Shown piece after piece: positions 14,236 to 22,054 of a stretch of DNA of 34,589 nucleotides. The translations under genes were made by a program, and so were the position numbers. Positions within the stretch are counted from its first letter, which is position 1, and the number at the start of each line of letters is the position of its first letter. Below the pieces are notes generated by a model, which was given only the letters and a program-made list of their open reading frames with translations, did no database searches and was not told the origin of the DNA. This DNA comes from an uncultured Verrucomicrobiaceae bacterium (GTDB taxonomy: Bacteria > Verrucomicrobiota > Verrucomicrobiia > Verrucomicrobiales > Verrucomicrobiaceae), in NCBI GenBank assembly GCA_937872615.1, contig CALMTT010000010.1, positions 1 to 34,589 on the forward strand, given 5' to 3'.

Positions 14236-15701
14236 GCCGCTGGCTCCGTCAGCTGCTTTGGGCCTGCGTCTGCGTCATCTCGCTGCTCGTCGTCTATTAC
14301 CAATGGGAAAACCGTCACGGAGCCCGAGAGCTGGCTGAAATGCGCACGCAACTCTTCGCGCGGCTCCGCACTGATGACCCGCTTATGTTTTCACCGCCGA
14401 AGGTCAGCGACGACGAAAACGTCTTCGCCATCCCCGCTGTGGAAGCATGGGCGACGGAGCCCTTGGAGCCGGGCAGTGCCTTCAAGCAGTATCACATCCC
14501 CGAGGAGGCTTTTTGGCCCAAGAACATGCCGAGGCCCGAACTCATCGAAAACGAAGCGGACGGCACCTCACACATCGACTGGGCGAAATGGACCGGCGGA
14601 CGCGATTTGAAAGGCGAAACGCCCGCATTGGCCCTGAATCGGGCTTTGGGCGATCTCGATGGCTTGCTGCCGAAGCTCGCTCAGGGCCTCGACCGGCCGC
14701 TCGCATGCCTCAAACCGGGTCTGCGTGAATCCATGGAGGCAGCGAAGGGACAAATCTGGGATACGGTGATACCCAAAACAGGCTCCATCAACGCCCACCA
14801 ACGGGCCCTCGACCTGCATCTGCGTTGCGCTGCCTGCGCAGGTGATCAGGCGAAGGCACAGCAGCTCGCGATGATCAGCCTGCGCTTGTTCCCTGAGTCG
14901 GCGGCAGCGCACGGGTCATTGGTTTCCGCGCTGGTCGCCGTCGCTTCTCACAACATCGCCTTCGGAGGCTTGCAGGAGGCGCTTTCACAGCCCGTGTGGG
15001 ACGAGCGAGGCCTCACGCTGCTCCAAGCGCAGTTGGCGAAAGAGAACGATCTTCACTACATGGTGAGAGCGCTCGGCAGTGAAACACTGTGGATGCATGC
15101 CCAGTACATCCGTGGCAGGCAGCAGCGGCTCGACTGGCGCAGTGATGACATCCTGAGCCGGCTCTCGTCAGGAGACATGTATGAGCGCCTCATTCAATTT
15201 GCCATGGTCATGGGCCCCATCGGTTGGCATGACGCGGACTCGGCTAACCATCTGCACGCCATGCTCCTCCACATCGGCCCGGATGCCGAGGATGCCTGGC
15301 TTGACGCCGGCACACGCGGTCGTAAGGCGAAACAACTCTGTGAAAACGTCTTGTTCGCCATCGCAGGAGTGCCCGTGCCCAACCCCCGGCGCCTCATCGG
15401 CGGTGCCGCCATCCCCAACGTCGGCAACCTTCATGCCGCTGCCGCCGAAACCCTCTTCCACCGCCGCTGCCTCATCCTCGCCTGTGAATTGGAAAAGCAT
15501 CGCCTGCGTCACGGCGCGTATCCCGCCGCCTTGCCGATTCTCAGCGGCTTTGAAACGCACGACCCCGCCCGCCCGAAGCAACCTCCCGGCTACCGCCTCG
15601 AAAACGGTGGTTACCTGCTCTGGTCCGCCGGGCAGGATGCCAAGAATGATGGCGGCGTGACCGACAAAGACTGGCTCTGGCGCATGAAACGCAATCCATG
15701 A
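14181..15701 (+). CDS. Membrane-anchored protein of a paralogous family (module 2, copy 1)
   Basis: 506 residues from ATG 14181; a GTG at 14142 in the same frame lies inside the repeat unit and is less likely. One transmembrane segment (about 26-42, LLWACVCVISLLVVYYQ) is followed by WENRHGARELAEMR. Family landmarks: KVSDDENVFAIPAVEAW, ALNRALGDLDGLLPKLAQGL, GPIGWHDADS, IPNVGNLHAAAAETLFHRRC, CELEKHRLRHGAYPAALP and a C-terminus GGYLLWSAGQDAKNDGG...KDWLWRMKR. The first ~18 residues (MHAASPSQPTGCKPVPLS) derive partly from the repeat and replace the WYTFRxARWxFR leader of the two following copies. Function unknown; probably an extracytoplasmic protein controlled by the module 2 sigma factor. ATGA overlap with the next copy. 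Confidence 0.82.
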   Translation: MHAASPSQPTGCKPVPLSRRWLRQLLWACVCVISLLVVYYQWENRHGARELAEMRTQLFARLRTDDPLMFSPPKVSDDENVFAIPAVEAWATEPLEPGSAFKQYHIPEEAFWPKNMPRPELIENEADGTSHIDWAKWTGGRDLKGETPALALNRALGDLDGLLPKLAQGLDRPLACLKPGLRESMEAAKGQIWDTVIPKTGSINAHQRALDLHLRCAACAGDQAKAQQLAMISLRLFPESAAAHGSLVSALVAVASHNIAFGGLQEALSQPVWDERGLTLLQAQLAKENDLHYMVRALGSETLWMHAQYIRGRQQRLDWRSDDILSRLSSGDMYERLIQFAMVMGPIGWHDADSANHLHAMLLHIGPDAEDAWLDAGTRGRKAKQLCENVLFAIAGVPVPNPRRLIGGAAIPNVGNLHAAAAETLFHRRCLILACELEKHRLRHGAYPAALPILSGFETHDPARPKQPPGYRLENGGYLLWSAGQDAKNDGGVTDKDWLWRMKRNP

Positions 15702-17185
15702 ACACACAAACTTGGTACACGTTCCGCTTCGCACGCTGGCTCTTCCGGCTGGCTTGGAATCGCCATGTCGCGTTGAGCCTCATCACGCTCTCCTCGCTGC
15801 TCGTTGTCTATTACCAATGGGAGAATCGCCGCAGCGCACGCGAGCTTAAAGCTGCGCGTGAGCGCTTGCTCGCACGCATCGGCACCGAAAACTGGCTCGA
15901 CCTCGCGGCCCCCAGAGTGCCGGATGAGCAGAACTTTTTCGCACTGCCCGTCGTCGAGCAGTGGATGCACCGCGATGGAAAGCGAATCCGCTACGTCATC
16001 CCGAAAGGCGTGTTTTTGCCTGAAGGCTTCGTAAAGCCCGAAATCCTCGAAAACGAGACTGAGGGCACCTCCCGTGTCGATTTCGCCAGTTGGGCCAAAA
16101 ATCGTGATTGGAATGGCGAATCGCCCGCAGCCGCCCTGAACCGCGAACTCGGCGACGGCAACGGTTTGCTCCCGAAACTCACCGCAGGCCTCTCCCGGCC
16201 CTTTTCCGCCTGGAAACCGCACCAGCGCGACGAATTCATCGCCGCAGGGGCCAATCCATATGACGTGACACAACCCCACATCAGCAATGTGAACCAGCAC
16301 ATGCTCGATCTCGGCCTTCATCTCCGCGTCGCTGCTGCCGCAGGTGATTTGGAAAAGACACGCAACACCGCGCTCATCCTGCTGCGTCTCTTTCCTGAGT
16401 CCGCCACCTCACATCACGGGCTGGTCGGCTCGCTGGTGAGCACCGCTGCGCACGGAATCGCCTTTGAGGCGCTGCAAGACGCCCTCGGCCAACCCGCGTG
16501 GACCGTGGAAAGCCTCCGCGCCATCCAACTCCAGCTTGCCAAGATCAACGACCTCGAAGTGATCGAGCGTGCCATGAGCATGGAGACACTCACCGGCTAC
16601 GGCGTCGGTCTCTTCATCCGCGAAAGCTGCCGCAAAGACGGCCTCGCCGTCGAAATGCTCCACTTTGGCAATGAGAACGACTCCTGGCTCGCACGCCTTG
16701 GCAACCAAGCCACGCGCCTCGGCTACATCTACGGTCCCACCGGCTGGCACGACGCCAGCACCGCCTTCTATGTCGAGTGCTACCTCGACACGCTCGGCCC
16801 CGCAGGTGAAACCGAGTGGATGAGTGCCCCTGAACGTCAGGAAGCCATCAAAAGCCGCTACAAAGCCGAATACGTCCACAACGACTGGCTCCGCGACTGG
16901 AACATGCGCCGCAAAATCGGCCTGATGTCGATCCCCCGCGTCGGCAACCTCTTCCCTGCCGCCGCGGAAACGCTCTTTCACCGTCGCTGCCTCATCATCG
17001 CCTGCGAGTTGGAAAAGCATCGCCTCCGGCACGGCGCATATCCTGCAACGCTGCCCGTTCTCAGCGGCTTTGACACCCAAGACCCCGCCGCACCTTCCAA
17101 ACAGCCCGGCTACAAACTCGAAGCCACCGGCTACGTCCTCACCTCCGCGCAGGGCTGGCAATGGCGCATGAAACGCACGCTATGA
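15698..17185 (+). CDS. Membrane-anchored protein of a paralogous family (module 2, copy 2)
   Basis: 495 residues starting MNTQTWYTFRFARWLFR, then a transmembrane segment (about 27-43) and QWENRRSARELKAARERL. It shares with its neighbours VPDEQNFFALPVVEQW, ALNRELGDGNGLLPKLTAGL, ILLRLFPESATSHHGLVGSL, GPTGWHDASTAFYVE, IPRVGNLFPAAAETLFHRRC and CELEKHRLRHGAYPATLPVL. Unlike the other copies its C-terminal loop is shortened: after YVLTSAQ it goes directly to GWQWRMKR, without the DAKDDGG acidic-glycine segment. If that loop binds a metal or partner, this copy should have lost it. ATGA overlaps on both sides fix the start and show coupling. Function unknown. Confidence 0.82.
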   Translation: MNTQTWYTFRFARWLFRLAWNRHVALSLITLSSLLVVYYQWENRRSARELKAARERLLARIGTENWLDLAAPRVPDEQNFFALPVVEQWMHRDGKRIRYVIPKGVFLPEGFVKPEILENETEGTSRVDFASWAKNRDWNGESPAAALNRELGDGNGLLPKLTAGLSRPFSAWKPHQRDEFIAAGANPYDVTQPHISNVNQHMLDLGLHLRVAAAAGDLEKTRNTALILLRLFPESATSHHGLVGSLVSTAAHGIAFEALQDALGQPAWTVESLRAIQLQLAKINDLEVIERAMSMETLTGYGVGLFIRESCRKDGLAVEMLHFGNENDSWLARLGNQATRLGYIYGPTGWHDASTAFYVECYLDTLGPAGETEWMSAPERQEAIKSRYKAEYVHNDWLRDWNMRRKIGLMSIPRVGNLFPAAAETLFHRRCLIIACELEKHRLRHGAYPATLPVLSGFDTQDPAAPSKQPGYKLEATGYVLTSAQGWQWRMKRTL

Positions 17186-18675
17186 AAACCTGGTACACCT
17201 TCCGTCTTGCTCGCTGGATCTTTCGATTCGTGACGACTCGTCGCGTCGTGTGGACGCTCATCGTGTTGGTCTCCCTGATCACGGTGCTGTGGCAGTGGGA
17301 GAACTGGCGCAGTGCGCGTGAGTTGAAGGCCGTGCATCAGCGTGTGATCGAGCGACTGGGCACGGATGATCCGTTCGCTTTCATGCCGCCGAGCGTCACG
17401 GATGAGCAGAACTACTTCGCGAATCCCTTGATCGAATCGTGGCTGCATGAGACGAAGCCGGGAACGCTGGGCACGCACTACAAACCACCAGCCGACGTGC
17501 TGGTGCCGGAGGATTTCATCACTCCGGAGATTGTCGAGAGTGATGACGGCGGACCTGGCAGGCTCGATTTGAAAGCGTGGATGGCGAAACGGGCGGCTCC
17601 CGCAGGTGAGGACGCCGTGACAACGCTTTCTCGTGAACTGGCACAACATCAGGCCATGCTTCAAAAGCTCGCGGAGGGAGTGAACAAACCTTATTCCATC
17701 ATGAAACCCGGCCAGCGAGAGGCGACCGAGGCTGCAGGCGGCAATACGTGGGAGGCGGCGATTCCCCAGTTTAAAAATCTGAACCGTTTTCAGAAGCAGC
17801 TCGGCCTTCATCTGCGCAGCGCGGCGATGGTGGGAGACAACGAGAAGACCGCAATGACCGCTCAGATCATGCTGCGCTTCAGCGAGGCACCAGCACGCGG
17901 CGGCATCATCGGCATCCTGGTGCCGCTGGCACTGCATGAGATCACTTTTGATGCGCTGCACGAAGCGCTGGAGCATCCGGCGTGGACCGAAGAATCGCTG
18001 AGCCGTTTGCAGGTGAGGCTGGGGCAGTTTGACGAGCTGGAGAGCTATGAGAAATCGTTCGGCGGCGAGATCACAGGCATGTTTGCCGCGCTCACCTACT
18101 TCCGCCGTCATCCTGAGGTGGTGGAGCAACTGAATGTGTCCCAACCGGGCTGGCAAGGCTGGGTGGACCGGGCTTTCGAGTTCGCGATGATTCGTGGCCC
18201 CATCGGCTGGCATGATGCCAACATCGCGTTTTATGCAGACTGCATGGTGGAGCAGCTCGGACCTGCTGGAAAGGCCGCATGGCTCACTGCAGGAGCCCGT
18301 GATGAAAAAGTGCGACAACTTAGCAAAGAGGCCAATTCATGGCCGAATCCCCGTCGCATCCTCGGAGCCATCGCCATCCCAAATGTCGGAAACATTTCCC
18401 GGGTGGCCGCGGAGACGCTTTTCCATCGTCGCTGCCTCATCATCGCGTGTGGGTTGGAAAAGCACCGGCTGCGTCATGGGGCCTTTCCGGCTTCGTTGGA
18501 GGCGGTGAAGGAGGATTTGAAGCTCTTCACGCTCGATGATCCGGCACGTCCCGGCCATCTGCCGGGCTTCCGGCTTGAGAAGGGGGGCTACCTGCTCTGG
18601 TCTGCGGGGCCGGACGCGAAGGATGACGGCGGCGTGAAGGACAAGGACTGGCTTTGGCGGATGAAGCGCCCTTGA
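17182..18675 (+). CDS. Membrane-anchored protein of a paralogous family (module 2, copy 3)
   Basis: 497 residues, starting MKTWYTFRLARWIFRF, with a transmembrane segment (about 24-40) and QWENWRSARELKAVHQRVIE. Landmarks: SVTDEQNYFANPLIESW, HQAMLQKLAEGVNKPYSIMK, GPIGWHDANIAFYADCMVE, IPNVGNISRVAAETLFHRRC and the complete C-terminal loop GGYLLWSAGPDAKDDGGVKD then KDWLWRMKR. An in-frame ATG at 17161 would add seven residues and overlap the previous gene by 25 bases; 17182 is preferred because it gives the same leader as copy 2 and the ATGA junction found at the other overlaps. It ends 6 bases before the stop of the convergent M23 gene. Function unknown. Confidence 0.82.
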   Translation: MKTWYTFRLARWIFRFVTTRRVVWTLIVLVSLITVLWQWENWRSARELKAVHQRVIERLGTDDPFAFMPPSVTDEQNYFANPLIESWLHETKPGTLGTHYKPPADVLVPEDFITPEIVESDDGGPGRLDLKAWMAKRAAPAGEDAVTTLSRELAQHQAMLQKLAEGVNKPYSIMKPGQREATEAAGGNTWEAAIPQFKNLNRFQKQLGLHLRSAAMVGDNEKTAMTAQIMLRFSEAPARGGIIGILVPLALHEITFDALHEALEHPAWTEESLSRLQVRLGQFDELESYEKSFGGEITGMFAALTYFRRHPEVVEQLNVSQPGWQGWVDRAFEFAMIRGPIGWHDANIAFYADCMVEQLGPAGKAAWLTAGARDEKVRQLSKEANSWPNPRRILGAIAIPNVGNISRVAAETLFHRRCLIIACGLEKHRLRHGAFPASLEAVKEDLKLFTLDDPARPGHLPGFRLEKGGYLLWSAGPDAKDDGGVKDKDWLWRMKRP

Positions 18676-18681
18676 ACGGGC

Positions 18682-19521
18682 TTACTTCTTCTCCTCGGCG
18701 CCGGGTGTGACCTGGCCGTTGCGGATCTTCGCTTTGAGTCGTGACCAGAAATCGTCGTCTTCGGGGTTCAGCTCGGGCTGGCGGCCCTCGACGGGCTTGG
18801 TGTCGAGGCGGGGAATGGCCGGGGCCTTGGCGGCATCGGCGTCACTGCGGGAATCGGCGATGGAGCCGCCATATGCCGCGAAGTTGTTCACGGGCACGTC
18901 ATACTTCCGCGAATCGACGGCGAGCTTGCGGTGGGCGTTGATGAAGGCGGTGGGCGAGTAGTAAACGCTGTTGTCGCGAGGGAACTGGGAGCGGTTCATG
19001 CCCACGCGGAGGTCTTTGCGCATCTCAAAGTGCAGGTGGACGAAGTACATGCCGTTGTTCCCGCCCATCGTGCCGACGAGCTGGCCCCTTTCGACGAGGT
19101 CGTGCAGTTTCACGACACGTTGATGCAGGTGCGCGTAAAGCGAATCGACCATGGCCACGCGGCCATCGAGCTCGCGGTAGATGTGGCGGACGATGATGCA
19201 ATTCCCCCACCCGACGCCGATGTTTGCGGAAAAGATCACCACGCCACGGGCGCAGGCGTAAATGGGAGCGCCGAGATCGCTATCGCCACCGCCGTTGCCA
19301 TTCCAGTCCTCGCCGAGGTGGCCATTCGGGAAGTAGCCGCGGGCTTTGTGATAGCCGGCGGCATCCGGCTTGCCCACGGGGAAGTCGAAACCATCCGCCA
19401 GACGCACCCGGATGGTGCTGCCAGCCTGCGCAAAACCCTGCGTCGAAGCCGCGAGCAGGCACAGCAGGGCCAGCAGCAGTCGGAGGGCAGGTTGGAGGTT
19501 GGATTTGGCGAATTCGGTCAT
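18682..19521 (-). CDS. Secreted M23-family metallopeptidase
   Basis: 279 residues. A signal peptide (hydrophobic 12-29, cleavage near GFA-QA) directs it out of the cytoplasm. The M23 zinc site is intact: HxxxD in NGHLGEDWNG (His68, Asp72), YAHLHQ (His131) and HLHFEMRKD (His162, His164). The substrate is expected to be peptidoglycan peptide. The core matches the M23 protein at 8774-9448, including NGxGG, SDLGxP and GWGxxIIV. It differs by a C-terminal ~80-residue tail, charged and proline-rich (LDTKPVEGRQPELNPEDDDF), which may be a flexible linker or binding segment. Transcribed with the DUF1592-type gene upstream, 76 bases away, though a hairpin lies between them. Confidence 0.88.
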   Translation of the reverse strand: MTEFAKSNLQPALRLLLALLCLLAASTQGFAQAGSTIRVRLADGFDFPVGKPDAAGYHKARGYFPNGHLGEDWNGNGGGDSDLGAPIYACARGVVIFSANIGVGWGNCIIVRHIYRELDGRVAMVDSLYAHLHQRVVKLHDLVERGQLVGTMGGNNGMYFVHLHFEMRKDLRVGMNRSQFPRDNSVYYSPTAFINAHRKLAVDSRKYDVPVNNFAAYGGSIADSRSDADAAKAPAIPRLDTKPVEGRQPELNPEDDDFWSRLKAKIRNGQVTPGAEEKK

Positions 19522-19573
19522 CCCGGGGAGAGCGGAAGGGCCGGGAGACTAGCGCAAAGGGCTGGAAAGGCCA

Positions 19574-19590
19574 GCAGGGAATCACCCTGC
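19574..19590 (-). terminator. Hairpin downstream of the DUF1592-type gene (weak terminator candidate)
   Basis: On the minus strand GCAGGG-TGATT-CCCTGC forms a perfect 6-bp stem with a 5-base loop just after the stop at 19598. A second short hairpin (GCTGG against CCAGC, 19561-19575) follows directly. There is no T-run, so it may reduce read-through into the M23 gene or only protect the mRNA end. Confidence 0.3.
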
Positions 19591-19597
19591 GGCGGCT

Positions 19598-21988
19598 TCA
19601 CTTGCTGTGAAAAATCTCACTCTGCACGATGGCATGAATCAGATCCCGCATCGCGTGGCCTTTGGCCTTCGATTGGGCCACGAGCCGCTCGATCTCACCG
19701 CGATCGGAAAAGCCCATCGGGCGGCCGGTGGCAAAGGTGAGGAGCTTTTCGGTCACGCAGCGGGCCACCTTGTCCTGATCGGCTAGGAGCACTTTTTGGA
19801 GTTCGGCAAGGTTTTGGAAGCTTTTGCCATCCGCGAGCTGTCCAGCTGCATCGACCGGTGGTCCGAGGCGGTAGCGCACTTTGCGGCCCTCGACCTTCAG
19901 ATCGACCTTTTCGCCCTCACCGAGGCTGCGGAAGCGCTCACGCCAGCCTCCGATGACGTCGTAGTTTTCCAAAGCGAAGCCCGGTGGATCGATGACGCGG
20001 TGGCAGCCCTGGCAGCTTTCCATCTCGCTGTGTTTGGCGAGCTGTTCACGCAGCGTGGTGGCTCCGCGGATGTCTGGCTCTACGCCGGGCACGCCCGGTG
20101 GCGGCGGTGGCGGCTCCATGCCGAGGATGCGGTCCATCACCCACACGCCGCGCACGACGGGCGAGGTGTTCGTGCCATTCGCGCTGACCTTCAAAATGCT
20201 CGCCTGGGTCAAAACACCGCCGCGACGGCTCTCGGGCGTGAGTTTGACCTTTTGCAGCTCCACGCCGCTGACGCCGGGAATGCCGTAATGCCTTGCCAGA
20301 CGGCCATTGAGCATCGCGAAGTCGCTGTGGATGACATTCGCGAGGCTGAGGTTTTGCGTGATGAGATGCGTGATGAAGCCACGTGTCTCGCGCAGCATGC
20401 TGTTGAGCAGCAGGCCGTCGTATTCAGGATAGAGCTGCTTGTCCGGCGTGGTGAATTCGATCTCGCGGAGGTTCAGCCAGCCATCGGTGAAATCAGTCAC
20501 GAAGCGCTCCAGCGTGCCCGCTTGCAGCAATCGCTCGGTTTGTGCTCGCAGCACCTCTGGCTGCGAGAGCTTCGCACTCAGCAAGGTGGCGTCGGGCGTG
20601 CTGCGAGTGAGGAAATAGCTCAGGCGCGAGGCAAGCTGGAGGTCGTTGAGCTTTCCAGCGGGCTCTTTGAGGAAAAGAAACTCCGGCGAGCACAAAATGG
20701 CGATCGCTGCGGTGCGCATGGCCACGAGGAAATCCTTTCCTTCGGCAAACTCGGCATCAAACAGCTTCACATACGGCTCCACCTCCACCGCTGTGGCCGG
20801 GCGACGAAACGCAGCACTCGCAAACGCAGGCAGCAGCTTGCGTGCATCACCCGCTGGATCGGTCGAATCGGCGGTAAAGACGGGTTTGTAGCCTGATTTG
20901 CCACGCATCCATGGTTTCTCCGGCATCACCTCGCGGAGCTTGGCATCGCCGAGAAGCTGCTTTTGACCTCGTGGCGGCCATTCGGTGATGAACGGACCTT
21001 CGAGCTCCACTTTCATCAAGGCGAGACCTTCACCTGGATAGTTCGCCGGGCCGTCTTTGACGGGCGAACGGCCATCCGGTCCATTCAGGCCCTGCGGGCT
21101 GATCCAGATGCCTTTGTTCGCATCGAGGTGCAGCGTGACTTCGACCGTGCCGGGCTTGCCGACGGGTAGTTCGTGATAGCTGTGCGTGACGTTGTCGGCA
21201 TTGCGGAAGTTGAAGCTGCCGGTGATCAGCGCAAAAACGGGTGGTTCCTCGATTTGATAGCCGTAACCGGTCACACGCAGCTTGTAGGTGCCGGAGGCTT
21301 TCGCGCGGAGGTTCGGGATGACGGTGCTCGGGAAGCCGCCTTCGTTGAAAACGACGATCGCGCCGTCGTCGCGCTTCAGCCAGTGCTTGCCCAGATTGTC
21401 CTTGTTGCGGTCGCTTTCGAGCGTGGCGCTCTGTGTGATCTTCTCCGGTTGCTGGTCGGCATACAGCGCGGTGTTCAGCGCCTGCTCCGCAGCCTCCATG
21501 TAGCGCTGCATCTGGATGCCGGAGATGGACAGCGCCTCGCCGATGTTGTCGAAGCCCGCGGCGCGGCCGTCTTCCGGCAGCGAGTCGATGACGTTCACTT
21601 TCACGCCGAGGAGGTCTTCGAGCGTGTTTTGATACTCGCGACGGTTCAAGCGTCGCAACACGGTGCCTTTCTGCGCCTTCGATTTCGCAACGAGATCACC
21701 GCCGAGCGCAGCCATGAAGTCTTGCACCTCGTCCTGCGTCGGCTGCTTCTTCTTTTTCGCCGGCGGCATCTCTCCAGCCGCCACGCGATCAAACACGCGC
21801 ACCCATTTTTTCAACGCGGCCGCATCCGTGCCATCGGTGGACACCGTCGCGAGATCGAGCCCGCCCTTCTTCATCTCCGCGTCATGGCAGTCCATGCAAT
21901 GCGTGTCGAGAAACGGCTGAAACGCCGGTGCCGCCGCGTGCGCGAGAGTGGCCAGACCAAGCAGAGCAATCGAAGTCAAAAAATGCAT
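19598..21988 (-). CDS. DUF1592-type cytochrome-like secreted protein (PSCyt1/DUF1587/DUF1595/DUF1592/DUF1588/DUF1585)
   Basis: 796 residues. Signal peptide (cleavage near AHA-18 or AAA-20). A heme c motif HCMDCH with DAEMKKGGLDL (Cys31-His35) is the Planctomycete-type cytochrome domain. Then, in order: a DUF1587 block LRRLNRREYQNTLEDLLG (from ~111), a DUF1595-like block (LPAFASAAFRRPATAVEVEP, ~385), DUF1592 (LASRLSYFLTRSTPDATLLS, ~457), DUF1588 (RRGGVLTQASILKVSANGTN, ending with a second heme motif CQGCH at 659-663) and DUF1585 at the C-terminus (GQLADGKSFQNLAELQKVLL, RDLIHAIVQSEIF). Such proteins are abundant and secreted in Verrucomicrobia and Planctomycetes, and a role in redox-linked polysaccharide use has been suggested. 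The usual DUF1552 partner is not adjacent. Confidence 0.92.
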   Translation of the reverse strand: MHFLTSIALLGLATLAHAAAPAFQPFLDTHCMDCHDAEMKKGGLDLATVSTDGTDAAALKKWVRVFDRVAAGEMPPAKKKKQPTQDEVQDFMAALGGDLVAKSKAQKGTVLRRLNRREYQNTLEDLLGVKVNVIDSLPEDGRAAGFDNIGEALSISGIQMQRYMEAAEQALNTALYADQQPEKITQSATLESDRNKDNLGKHWLKRDDGAIVVFNEGGFPSTVIPNLRAKASGTYKLRVTGYGYQIEEPPVFALITGSFNFRNADNVTHSYHELPVGKPGTVEVTLHLDANKGIWISPQGLNGPDGRSPVKDGPANYPGEGLALMKVELEGPFITEWPPRGQKQLLGDAKLREVMPEKPWMRGKSGYKPVFTADSTDPAGDARKLLPAFASAAFRRPATAVEVEPYVKLFDAEFAEGKDFLVAMRTAAIAILCSPEFLFLKEPAGKLNDLQLASRLSYFLTRSTPDATLLSAKLSQPEVLRAQTERLLQAGTLERFVTDFTDGWLNLREIEFTTPDKQLYPEYDGLLLNSMLRETRGFITHLITQNLSLANVIHSDFAMLNGRLARHYGIPGVSGVELQKVKLTPESRRGGVLTQASILKVSANGTNTSPVVRGVWVMDRILGMEPPPPPPGVPGVEPDIRGATTLREQLAKHSEMESCQGCHRVIDPPGFALENYDVIGGWRERFRSLGEGEKVDLKVEGRKVRYRLGPPVDAAGQLADGKSFQNLAELQKVLLADQDKVARCVTEKLLTFATGRPMGFSDRGEIERLVAQSKAKGHAMRDLIHAIVQSEIFHSK

Positions 21989-22054
21989 GAGCAGGCGAAG
22001 AACGACGCTGGAGGCGCAGACCTGACCGAAAAGTGGCTTGGCGTGATTCGGCGG

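Noticed and set aside
18668-18681. Hairpin GCCC-TTGAAC-GGGC at the convergent end of the paralogue array, as terminator
   Set aside because: The stem is 4 bp and there is no real T-run on either strand.
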